Shown one piece after another: positions 1 through 6,944 of a stretch of 10,753 nt of DNA. Under the pieces are notes generated by a model that saw nothing but the letters and a program-made list of their open reading frames with translations, did not search any database and was not told where the DNA came from. The translations under genes and the position numbers were made by a program. Location: contig DAHWFG010000103.1 in the NCBI GenBank assembly GCA_027325115.1, positions 1 through 10,753 on the forward strand, given 5' to 3'. Numbering within the stretch: position 1 is the stretch's first letter; each line of letters begins with the position of its first letter. This DNA is from JAKBCQ01 sp021807585 (GTDB taxonomy: Bacteria > Planctomycetota > Planctomycetia > Isosphaerales > Isosphaeraceae).

Positions 1-270
1 CGCGAGGAGCCGATCTGGTCGGGTGGGAACGCGCCGCGCGACGTGGCGGCCGAGATCGAGACGCCGAGCCAGATCGCCGAGGCGCGAGAGGCGTTCGGTC
101 GGCTTCGCGAACTGGTTCCCGAGAGCCGGCGCGACGTTCTCGATTTGAAAGCCGAGGGGCTTTCGAGCCGCGAGATCGGCGATCGGTTAGGGATAAGCGA
201 GCGGACGGTCCAGCGGGTGCTGGAGGATTTACGGCGTCGAGTGGGGATCGACGAGGAATCGACGGAATGA
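1..270 (+). CDS. Sigma-70 family (ECF-type) RNA polymerase sigma factor, C-terminal part
   Basis: The reading frame is open from the first base, so the gene begins upstream and only about 89 C-terminal residues are visible. The GTG at 43 lies inside this frame and is not a convincing start. The visible part matches sigma region 4: a helix resembling RRDVLDLKAEG is followed by the helix-turn-helix LSSREIGDRLGISERTVQRV, which in this family contacts the -35 promoter element. The stop TGA at 268-270 overlaps the ATG of the kinase gene (267-269), the ATGA arrangement typical of translational coupling. Sigma factors of this class paired with Ser/Thr kinases are common in planctomycetes. In Vibrio the EcfP/PknT pair is known to work through threonine phosphorylation of the sigma factor. 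By analogy the neighbouring kinase may control this factor, which is inference. The ECF assignment rests on the neighbour and small region 4 only, since region 2 is outside the window. Confidence 0.85.
   Translation, partial: REEPIWSGGNAPRDVAAEIETPSQIAEAREAFGRLRELVPESRRDVLDLKAEGLSSREIGDRLGISERTVQRVLEDLRRRVGIDEESTE
253..257 (+). promoter_or_regulatory. Ribosome binding site of the kinase gene inside the sigma factor gene
   Basis: GAGGA lies 9 bases before the ATG at 267, within the last codons of the sigma factor. Together with the ATGA overlap it supports 267 as the real start and suggests coupled translation of the two genes. Confidence 0.55.
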
Positions 271-3200
271 CGCCGAGCATTTCTCTGGGGCGAACCTGGG
301 AAGCCGCCGAATCGCCCGAGCTCGGTCGGCTTGCGGGTCGATTCGAAACGGCGTGGCGGTCGAACCCGCTCGATCCTCCCAGGATCGAAGAATTTCTCCC
401 TCGCGAGCCGGCGCAACGATCGCCGGCGCTTTTAGCGCTATTGCGCGTGGAATTGGCGCTTCGGTTCGAGACGGACCCGGGTTTTCGCGTCGAATCGCTG
501 CGCTCGCGGCATCCCGAGATTGAAGGGGAAACGCTTACGGCGCTTGTCTACGAGGAATATTGCCTGAGGGAGGAACGGGGCGAACAAGTTCAGCGGTTGG
601 AATATGAACAACGGTTTCCGTCGATTGCGGTCGCGGCGCGGCGGGTCTTCGACATTCACGATCTTGTCGGCGCGGCGCCGGGATCGACTGCGGATTGGCT
701 CCGTTCGGCTTCGTTTTCGCCGATCCGATCGCGCGGAGTTGAATTCCCCGAGGCCGGGCAGACGATCGGCGGCTTTCGGCTCGTCGAGGAGCTGGGACGG
801 GGGTCGTTTGCGCGGGTGTACCGCGGCGAGGAGCGGAGGCTAGCCGATCGTCCCGTGGCGCTCAAGGTTTCGCGCCGCGGATCGAGCGAGCCGCAATTGT
901 TAGCCAGGCTTCAACATACGAACATCGTTCCGATTCATTCCTATTTGACCGATCCGGCGACGGGTCTGCATTTGTTATGTATGCCTTATTACGGACGAAT
1001 CACGCTCGAGCGGCTGCTTGCGGACCCTCAAAGCCGTGTCGTCCGGACGGGCGCCGAACTGTCGGCGGCGATCGATCGGCTGGGGTCGACCGACCCCGCC
1101 GCGGGAGGGGGTTGGCCGGCGCGATCGAGCGGTCGCAGGCCGATCGATTCGCTCGATTTCAACCGCGCGATCGCGTGGTGGGGAGCGCGGCTCGCCGAGG
1201 CGCTCCAATACGCGCACGATCGAGGCGTCTTGCATCGGGATATCAAACCGTCGAACATCCTTTTAACGCGCGACGGGTTGCCGATGCTGCTCGATTTCAA
1301 CCTGGCGCTCGAACCTCTGATCGACCGTACCGCCGAACTCGCCGACGCGACTTCGGAGGAGACGCCGATGGGGGGAACGCTTGTTTATATGGCGCCTGAA
1401 CAACTTGACGATTTGATCGGCGGCGAGGCGCGAAACGCCGACGCCGCGGGGGACGTTTACTCGCTGGGAGTCGTCCTCTACGAGGCGCTCGTGGGGTCGC
1501 GGCCGTTTTCGATCCCGCGCGGGCGCACGCTCACCGACACGTTGTTGAAGTCCGCCGCCGATCGGAGACGCGACGTCCCGCGGATTCGCCACACGCATCC
1601 CGAGGTTCCTCCCGCGATCGAGGCCGTCGTACGGCATTGCCTCGAGCCCGATCCCGCGAACAGGTACCGGCGAGCCGCCGATTTGGCGATCGATTTACAA
1701 GCGTTCATCGACGACGAACCGCTCCGAATCGCGACCGAGCCCGAGCCCTTTCGGACGCTCGCGCGGGTGCGGCGCAATCGACGAAAGCTCGCGATCATCG
1801 CGCCGATCCTGATCGTCATGCTGCTCGCGTCCCGCGCTTATCGCGTCGTGAATGTGATGAAATTGCGCCGTGAACAAAACTTTCTTGAAATTCGATCCTA
1901 TCGTAATCAAGGCGCCGAACTGCTCAAAAAACGCGATTACGCCAGAGCGCGCGATCAATTCGAGTATGCGGTTCGGCTCGCGGGAGATCGTCCCGAGTTC
2001 GCCGCCGAAGCCGCACTCGCAAGGCGCGAAGCGGCGAAGGCTGCGACCGCGGTCGACGCCGATCGCCGCGCTCGCGAATTCCTCGAAAAAGCCGATTCAC
2101 TCAAGTTCCGTCTGCTCGATCTGGCACGCGATCGACGTCGAGCCGGAGAAGAGGTCGATCGCGCGCTCAGCGAGCTTTCGGGAAACGATCGGTCGACGAG
2201 CGACTCGCCTTCCTCGCCCCGCTCGAGCGCCGATCAAGACGCTACGGCCAAGTTCGGCGTCGCCGCCGGCGCAGCCGATCTCGCGCTCCTCGACGATAAA
2301 ACACGACTAAAGATTCAACGTGAAATTAATGATTTATTATTTTTACGTGTTCTTCAGTTGATTTCTTCACGCGGTCCCGGATTCGCCGGCGAGGCGAGCG
2401 CGGTTTGCGAGCACGCCGCGGCGTTCGCCGAATCGGCGGCGCCTTGGCGCGCGTTGCTCGCCGATCTGAAGGCGCGGCGCGGCGAGTTCACCGCCGCCTC
2501 CGACGACGACGACGACGACCCCGCCGCCGAAAAATCGCCCCGCGTGTGCTTTCAGTGGAGCCTCCTTCGTGAATTCGAAGCGCGGCCGAAACGAGCCGAG
2601 GCTTGGCTCGAGCGCGCCCACCAAATCGACGAAAGCGACTTTTGGTCACATTATTATTTAGGTTACTTTTATGATCGCGCGGGAAAGGCGCCGAATGCGC
2701 TTGTTCATTACGGCGCTGCGATCGCGCTTCGTCCCGATTCCCCATGGCCGCGGTATAGCAGGGGCCAATTGCTCGTCGCCCGCGGCGCCCCCGCGCGAGC
2801 CGCCGCAGACCTCGAAAAAGCGATCGAACTCGCGACGATTTCCCCCGGCTCGGTCGACCCCCGTACCCTCGACGCAAGGCTCAATCTCGCCCTCGCCTAC
2901 CAACAGATCGGCCAATTTCGTCAAGCGAAATCTTTATATTTAGATATTATTGAAAATCGTTCAAATTCCCCCCCCGCGCGGCGAGCGGCGCGGCTCAATC
3001 TGGCGAAGCTGGAAGCCGATTCGGGTCGCTCGCGGGTCGCGACCGGCTGGTATCTCGACGTGTTGAGCGAGTTCCCCGAAGACTTCGCCGCCGAATCGGC
3101 GCTTGCGCTTTTAGAATTAACCGAGGGGCGTCCCAAGGATGCCGAGGAGCGTTTGAGCCGAATGATCAAGCGGGCGCCGTCCGATCCGCGCTCGTGGGCC

Positions 3201-4151
3201 GATCGCGCGATCGCGCGGCTCTTGCTCGATCAACCCGACGACGCTGCGAGCGACGCGGCGCGGAGCGTCAAGATCGATCCATCACCTCGACACTTGCGAA
3301 TTCAAGCGCGCGTTTTGCTCGCGACGGGGCGACGTCCGATTCGCGACCGCGACGACCCCGATTCGCTCCGTCGCCTACCGTTCGGCGGCGATCGCCTCGA
3401 ACGAGACGTTCGACTCGCGCTTGCCAAATCATCGATTCCCGTCACCGCGATCGAATGGATGGATCAGGCGTCATTGTCGGCGCTGATCGATCACCGCGCG
3501 GCGATGGCCGCAGCCGATCGAGCTGTCGAACTCGCGCCCGATTCGACCCGCACGCTTCTCCTCCGAGCTCGAATCCTGCGCGATTCGGGTCGGTATGAAA
3601 ACGCCCTCGACGATGTGCAAAAAGCGATCGATCTCGACCCCGCGGATCCCCGCGGTTTCGAGCTTCGAGGGCTCGTACGGCTCGATCTGGGGGACCCGCG
3701 CGGAGCTCTCGTCGATTTCGACCGATCGCTCCAGGCGGGCGTGCGTGCGGTCGTCTTCGCCTCCCGCGCTCGCGCGTTAGCACGCCTTGGCCGCGACGCA
3801 GAAGCCGTCTTCGATTGGACCAAGTACCTCGCGTCGGCCCCCGACGACCCCGAGGCTTATCTCGGACGCGCGACCGCTCGAATCAAAATGCGTCAAAGCG
3901 ACGAGGCGCCCGCCGACCTCGAACTCGCACTCAATTGGGCGGGCGAAGACCCCCTCTTGCTCGCTCGGATCGCGTTCGCCTACTCGCTCGCCGCGACGTC
4001 GCGTCCCGATCGGATCGATCGCGTCCGCGCCGTCGCTCAAAAAGCAATCCTCGCGGCAACCCGCCGTTCGACGATTCATCACACTAAATTCGAATTATGT
4101 CTGTATTTTAACCCGAAATGGATCGCTTCGATCTTAAACTTGTGCCTTTGA
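267..4151 (+). CDS. Membrane-anchored serine/threonine protein kinase with C-terminal TPR repeats
   Basis: This 1294-residue protein transfers phosphate from ATP to Ser/Thr of unidentified targets. Residues 1-165 form an N-terminal helical region (ending in a YEQRFP motif) of a kind often seen in planctomycete kinases. The kinase domain spans about 168-480: glycine loop ELGRGSFARVY (175-185), VALK lysine 200, candidate helix-C Glu208, catalytic HRDIKPSN (323-330), metal-binding DFN (343-345) in place of DFG, and APE (376-378). A low-complexity Gly/Ser insert lies near 275-292. A transmembrane segment follows at about 508-527 with basic residues before it, so the kinase should be cytoplasmic and the rest across the membrane. 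A charged helical stretch (580-640), six Asp (746-751, GAC repeated six times) and roughly ten TPR-like units (about 770-1260) make up the remainder, probably a protein-binding platform. The last 24 residues are AT-rich and unlike the TPRs. The gene overlaps the sigma factor by 4 bases and is likely co-expressed. Kinase identity is firm; targets are unknown. Confidence 0.95.
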   Translation: MTPSISLGRTWEAAESPELGRLAGRFETAWRSNPLDPPRIEEFLPREPAQRSPALLALLRVELALRFETDPGFRVESLRSRHPEIEGETLTALVYEEYCLREERGEQVQRLEYEQRFPSIAVAARRVFDIHDLVGAAPGSTADWLRSASFSPIRSRGVEFPEAGQTIGGFRLVEELGRGSFARVYRGEERRLADRPVALKVSRRGSSEPQLLARLQHTNIVPIHSYLTDPATGLHLLCMPYYGRITLERLLADPQSRVVRTGAELSAAIDRLGSTDPAAGGGWPARSSGRRPIDSLDFNRAIAWWGARLAEALQYAHDRGVLHRDIKPSNILLTRDGLPMLLDFNLALEPLIDRTAELADATSEETPMGGTLVYMAPEQLDDLIGGEARNADAAGDVYSLGVVLYEALVGSRPFSIPRGRTLTDTLLKSAADRRRDVPRIRHTHPEVPPAIEAVVRHCLEPDPANRYRRAADLAIDLQAFIDDEPLRIATEPEPFRTLARVRRNRRKLAIIAPILIVMLLASRAYRVVNVMKLRREQNFLEIRSYRNQGAELLKKRDYARARDQFEYAVRLAGDRPEFAAEAALARREAAKAATAVDADRRAREFLEKADSLKFRLLDLARDRRRAGEEVDRALSELSGNDRSTSDSPSSPRSSADQDATAKFGVAAGAADLALLDDKTRLKIQREINDLLFLRVLQLISSRGPGFAGEASAVCEHAAAFAESAAPWRALLADLKARRGEFTAASDDDDDDPAAEKSPRVCFQWSLLREFEARPKRAEAWLERAHQIDESDFWSHYYLGYFYDRAGKAPNALVHYGAAIALRPDSPWPRYSRGQLLVARGAPARAAADLEKAIELATISPGSVDPRTLDARLNLALAYQQIGQFRQAKSLYLDIIENRSNSPPARRAARLNLAKLEADSGRSRVATGWYLDVLSEFPEDFAAESALALLELTEGRPKDAEERLSRMIKRAPSDPRSWADRAIARLLLDQPDDAASDAARSVKIDPSPRHLRIQARVLLATGRRPIRDRDDPDSLRRLPFGGDRLERDVRLALAKSSIPVTAIEWMDQASLSALIDHRAAMAAADRAVELAPDSTRTLLLRARILRDSGRYENALDDVQKAIDLDPADPRGFELRGLVRLDLGDPRGALVDFDRSLQAGVRAVVFASRARALARLGRDAEAVFDWTKYLASAPDDPEAYLGRATARIKMRQSDEAPADLELALNWAGEDPLLLARIAFAYSLAATSRPDRIDRVRAVAQKAILAATRRSTIHHTKFELCLYFNPKWIASILNLCL

Positions 4152-4172
4152 ATCATCCCCGAGCGATCAAAA

Positions 4173-4279
4173 CAACGTTCGCCGGGAGATCGACACATGT
4201 TCTCACTTTCGGGCGATTCACGCGCTCGCGATCCAACGAACGAATGGAGCGCCTCGTTTCGTTATCCCGACGAACGTTG
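4173..4279 (-). repeat. 15-bp inverted repeat just downstream of tRNA-Leu, possible structured RNA
   Basis: The left arm CAACGTTCGCCGGGA (4173-4187) and right arm TCCCGACGAACGTTG (4265-4279) match at 14 of 15 positions. The single mismatch becomes a G-U wobble only if the minus strand is transcribed, which is the tRNA strand. The right arm begins 26 bases beyond the tRNA 3' end. The 77-base loop holds a nested 6-bp pair, AACGAA (4235-4240) with TTCGTT (4258-4263). There is no T-run typical of an intrinsic terminator and no obvious target-site duplication. It may be a trailer structure, a small RNA or a degenerate mobile repeat; I cannot decide. Confidence 0.5.
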
Positions 4280-4304
4280 CGACGACCGCGAAGCGACCCA
4301 CAAA

Positions 4305-4391
4305 TACCGGAGACAGGACTTGAACCTGCACGAGCATGGATAGCCCACTAGCCCCTCAAGCTAGCGCGTCTGCCAATTCCGCCACTCCGGC
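4305..4391 (-). tRNA. tRNA-Leu (anticodon GAG)
   Basis: On the minus strand the sequence folds as a class II tRNA of 87 bases. The acceptor stem is GCCGGAG with CTCCGGT, followed by discriminator A. The D arm contains GCGGAATTGGCAGACGC. The anticodon stem is CTAGC/GCTAG around the loop TTGAGGG, with anticodon GAG (plus-strand 4355-4357), which reads the CUC and CUU leucine codons. The long variable arm GGGC/GCTC, with a seven-base loop, is characteristic of tRNA-Leu. The T arm is GCAGG-TTCAAGT-CCTGT. The 3' CCA is not encoded, so it must be added after transcription. CTC is a common Leu codon in the surrounding genes, which fits a need for this tRNA. Confidence 0.97.
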
Positions 4392-4407
4392 TTTCAACCG
4401 CGTTATG

Positions 4408-4436
4408 ATTCTTCATTCATGAGGCGGTTCTGTCAA
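4408..4436 (-). promoter_or_regulatory. Sigma-70 type promoter of tRNA-Leu
   Basis: On the minus strand a consensus -35 box TTGACA (4431-4436) is followed after exactly 17 bases by AAGAAT (4408-4413), which matches four of six positions of TATAAT. Transcription would begin near 4401, leaving a leader of about 10 bases before the tRNA. Strong -35 boxes and short leaders are usual for tRNA genes. Confidence 0.75.
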
Positions 4437-4442
4437 GAACCG
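4425..4442. repeat. 7-bp perfect inverted repeat over the tRNA -35 box
   Basis: CGGTTCT (4425-4431) and AGAACCG (4436-4442) are perfect inverted copies separated by GTCA. The -35 hexamer (4431-4436) lies at the centre. A third copy of the motif, AACCGC at 4396-4401, pairs with GCGGTT at 4424-4429. The symmetry would suit a dimeric DNA-binding protein acting on the tRNA promoter, but it may be chance. Confidence 0.4.
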
Positions 4443-4654
4443 ACACCGAAAAGATCGACTTTGTTCGGTTTCCAACCGCCGAATTCGGCGGATTCGCTCA
4501 AGTCGCAAGGGTCGAGCATCGAATCGGCGGAATCGTCACGGTCGATTCAAGCCGAACGATCCCAACATCCGATCGTGATCGTGTCGCCGCTTCCATGTCG
4601 GTCTCTCGGAACAGGGAATCGGGAAGCGGCGTGTTCGGCCTTTCTTGATCGATC
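4443..4654. other. Non-coding interval upstream of the protease, with a 16-bp palindrome
   Basis: No convincing gene is present between the tRNA promoter and the protease ribosome binding site. The clearest structure is a perfect 16-bp palindrome CCGCCGAATTCGGCGG (4476-4491). A related sequence, ATCGGCGGAATCG, recurs some 30 bases later, near 4521-4533. I see no strong promoter pair for the protease here. The palindrome could be an operator or a hairpin. Confidence 0.5.
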
Positions 4655-4658
4655 GAGG
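4655..4658 (+). promoter_or_regulatory. Ribosome binding site fixing the protease start at 4666
   Basis: GAGG stands 7 bases before ATG 4666. The in-frame TTG at 4645 has no comparable motif, and starting there would add seven polar residues ahead of the signal peptide. The ATG is preferred. Confidence 0.6.
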
Positions 4659-4665
4659 TCACGGT

Positions 4666-6777
4666 ATGTCTCGAGGCGTTCTCGCACGAAGCATCGCTCG
4701 ACCGGCGCTCGCCGGCGTCGCGACCGTCGTCGCCTTGGGATTCGCCGTGAACGGATCGCTCAAGCCGGTTGTCGGGATCGAGTCGCGTCCGGATCGCTCC
4801 GACCGAACTCGAAATCAGCGCCTCACGTCGACGCAAATGCGGTCGACGACGCCGATTGCAGTCCCAGTGCGAAACGGTCGAGCGCATGTCGAGTTCGTGA
4901 CCCGCGACCCCGGCTCGCGAACGCTCGTCATCGTCTCGGCGCTCTCCCGACAACCGGGGCCGCACGTGTTTCACGTCGCAGTCCAACCAGCCCCCCGCGA
5001 TCGGACCGAGTCGGCCCAAACCCAAGTCGATCGGGCCACATCCACAACCGCAAATGACAAGCAATTGCTGGAGGACTCACGCCAAACTCCGATCGAACCC
5101 GAACCCCGCAAACCCCATGAACGGTCAAGCTCATTCGCTTCGATCGAGGCCGACAAAGCCGAAAGCGACGCCTCACCACTCGACCCTCCCCGCGATCGTA
5201 CCTTCCACATGCTCGATCGCGACGGGGACGTCGCCAGCGCGGGGAATTACGCGACCGTCCACGCAGAACTCAAGGCGGTCGGCGAAACCGTTCAAATCTA
5301 TGTTGATTCACGTGATAATTTCACCGTTGATCAGGCGCTCCTCAAAGAGTTGATCTCGACCTTCGACCGACAGCTCGTCCCCGCCGCGAAAAGACGGTTG
5401 GGCGCGGCCCGAGATATCGACGGAGACGGCCGTTTTACCGTGTTGCTTTCGAGCCGACTCGAACATCTCGCCGACGGTCGTTACAAGATCGACGGATTCG
5501 TCCGCGCCGCCGATTTTGATCGCTCGCTCCCTCCTCCGTTTAGTAATCATACCGATATGCTTTACCTCAATGCGAAGCTCAAACCCGGGCCCCATACCCA
5601 AACGATCATTGCTCACGAATATATGCATGCATTTGCGATCACTCGGAAGCAAGCCGCCGGACCGAACCGATCCGATCGCGTCGACGAAGAGGGTTGGCTC
5701 GACGAGGGACTGGCGCATCTCGCCGAAGACGATTTCGGCTTCTCACGAACGAATCTCGATTACCGCGTCAGCGCGTTCCTCTCGCGTCCCGAGGCGTACC
5801 GGCTCGTCGTCGCCGATTATTACGCCGCCGAACTCTTTCGTTCGCATGGAGCCCGAGGCGCAACTTACCTCTTCCTCCGCTACTGCGCCGATCGCTTCGG
5901 CGCCGATCTGACGCTCAAACTGATTCGGTCCCCGCTCCGCGGCGTCGCCAACATCGAGGCCGCGACGGGTCGTCCTTTCGCCGATCTTTACCGCGATTGG
6001 ACCGTCGCGCTCGCCACCGGATTTGAACCGACGTCGCGACCGACCGACGCGCTTCCCGCATCAACCGACAATCCGATCCGAGCGAATCCGACGATCACCA
6101 ATCATCCAAAAATCAAAACATGCAAGTCATATTTTATGAAAACTTTCGGTGAATTCGGACGTAGCAATCTTGCCGGGCCGAGGTCGACTCGTCTCGAACC
6201 CGACGACGCCGATCGTCGCCGCGACGATTTCTCGCTCGAATCGACGACGACGCGGTTCCTGGAGATCGCCGGATCGCGCGCGGGGGGGGTGATGATCGAC
6301 GTCGAATGCCCTCCCGGGTCCGAGCCCCAGGTTACAGTGATCCCGCTCCCTGAAGGTCGCGCCGATCTCTCGATGACGATCGAATCGATCGCCGACGCCG
6401 AAACCGCCGAGCCGACGGTCAAGATCGCGATCGGTGAACGGAGCGGCGTCGGCGTCCGCTTGACGAGCCTCTCGTGGGAATCGCTCGCTCCGCCTCAGGT
6501 CGTCGACCCATTGCGTTCGTCGACACGACTCGATCACGCCGCGCTCGTCACCATCTTCGGATCGGATCGCATCGAGAAATCCAGCGAGTTGACGTCCAAG
6601 CGGACGATCACGTTGAACGGGCTCGCCGAACGCGACGGTCCGATCGTGCTCAAATTGACGGGAATCGACGACTCGGGACGACGCGTCGCGGCGTGGGCCG
6701 AGATCGATCGCAACCGAGCCCGATGCGATGATCTCATCAAAATCGGTCTGGAATCCAAAACCGAACCAAAGCCCTGA
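4666..6777 (+). CDS. Secreted zinc metallopeptidase, HExxH gluzincin resembling M30/hyicolysin
   Basis: From ATG 4666 the protein has 703 residues. Residues 1-30 look like a signal peptide: Arg-rich start, then hydrophobic ALAGVATVVALGFAV, so export is expected. A short beta-rich segment (about 62-105) and a Ser/Thr/Pro/Asp-rich linker (106-175) precede the catalytic part. That part holds DIDGDG (Asp 250, 252 and 254, calcium-loop-like), the zinc motif HEYMH (317-321; His317, Glu318, His321), and WLDEG (344-348), whose Glu347 is the probable third ligand. HExxH followed by WL-x-EG-x-A is the pattern of MA(E) peptidases, and the DxDGDG stretch before it recalls hyicolysin-type M30 enzymes. The final 200 or so residues look beta-rich and may be a binding domain. 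An AT-rich patch near 6100-6150 marks the junction before it. Peptidase class is fairly sure; substrate is unknown. The gene seems to stand alone, with 167 bases before the next gene. Confidence 0.85.
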   Translation: MSRGVLARSIARPALAGVATVVALGFAVNGSLKPVVGIESRPDRSDRTRNQRLTSTQMRSTTPIAVPVRNGRAHVEFVTRDPGSRTLVIVSALSRQPGPHVFHVAVQPAPRDRTESAQTQVDRATSTTANDKQLLEDSRQTPIEPEPRKPHERSSSFASIEADKAESDASPLDPPRDRTFHMLDRDGDVASAGNYATVHAELKAVGETVQIYVDSRDNFTVDQALLKELISTFDRQLVPAAKRRLGAARDIDGDGRFTVLLSSRLEHLADGRYKIDGFVRAADFDRSLPPPFSNHTDMLYLNAKLKPGPHTQTIIAHEYMHAFAITRKQAAGPNRSDRVDEEGWLDEGLAHLAEDDFGFSRTNLDYRVSAFLSRPEAYRLVVADYYAAELFRSHGARGATYLFLRYCADRFGADLTLKLIRSPLRGVANIEAATGRPFADLYRDWTVALATGFEPTSRPTDALPASTDNPIRANPTITNHPKIKTCKSYFMKTFGEFGRSNLAGPRSTRLEPDDADRRRDDFSLESTTTRFLEIAGSRAGGVMIDVECPPGSEPQVTVIPLPEGRADLSMTIESIADAETAEPTVKIAIGERSGVGVRLTSLSWESLAPPQVVDPLRSSTRLDHAALVTIFGSDRIEKSSELTSKRTITLNGLAERDGPIVLKLTGIDDSGRRVAAWAEIDRNRARCDDLIKIGLESKTEPKP

Positions 6778-6836
6778 ATCGCAAAGTCGCCGCGGCGTTT
6801 CCCAATCAAAAAACAAGAAGCTGGAATCGAGAGTTC

Positions 6837-6902
6837 GATCAACTTGACGTCGCTCGCCGGCCCCAGGACAATCCTTACGGGCGTCCGTTCGTCGAGTTGA
6901 TC
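6837..6902. repeat. 13-bp inverted repeat with 40-base spacer before the MEMO promoter
   Basis: GATCAACTTGACG (6837-6849) and CGTCGAGTTGATC (6890-6902) match at 12 of 13 positions. The mismatch would be a U-G wobble in plus-strand RNA. Arm centres are 53 bases apart, about five helical turns. The right arm ends two bases before the TATAAT box. It may be a pair of operator half-sites or a stem-loop in the 3' untranslated region of the protease transcript. Confidence 0.45.
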
Positions 6903-6904
6903 CT

Positions 6905-6910
6905 TATAAT
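6905..6910 (+). promoter_or_regulatory. Candidate -10 box of the MEMO-hydrolase operon
   Basis: A perfect TATAAT lies 35 bases before the ATG at 6945. No good -35 hexamer is seen at 16-18 bases upstream, so the promoter would be activator-dependent or weak, or the match may be fortuitous. Confidence 0.4.
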
Positions 6911-6928
6911 TGTCGGCGTGCGCCGCGC

Positions 6929-6933
6929 GGAGG
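6929..6933 (+). promoter_or_regulatory. Ribosome binding site fixing the MEMO start at 6945
   Basis: GGAGG lies 11 bases before ATG 6945. The upstream in-frame TTG at 6897 would place the TATAAT box inside the gene and has no such motif. Confidence 0.55.
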
Positions 6934-6944
6934 CGAATATTCGT

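Noticed and set aside
2502..2519. Six GAC repeats as a phase-variable tract
   Set aside because: A trinucleotide repeat keeps the frame when it changes length, and it simply encodes six Asp in a linker.
4173..4279. Miniature transposable element bounded by the 15-bp arms
   Set aside because: No matching target duplication flanks the arms and no second copy is seen in the window, so only a generic repeat is reported.
4419..5057. 212-residue plus-strand open frame across the protease start
   Set aside because: It is in a different frame from the protease, is full of Arg and Ser, and overlaps the signal peptide coding region. The protease frame explains this DNA.
6127..6816. 229-residue open frame on the minus strand
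   Set aside because: It is antisense to the C-terminal part of the protease, has shadow-like Arg/Asp/Gly composition, and no ribosome binding site or domain could be seen.
6781..6820. Intrinsic terminator after the protease (CGCCGCGGCG then A-rich)
   Set aside because: The palindrome has no loop and no T-run follows on the plus strand.
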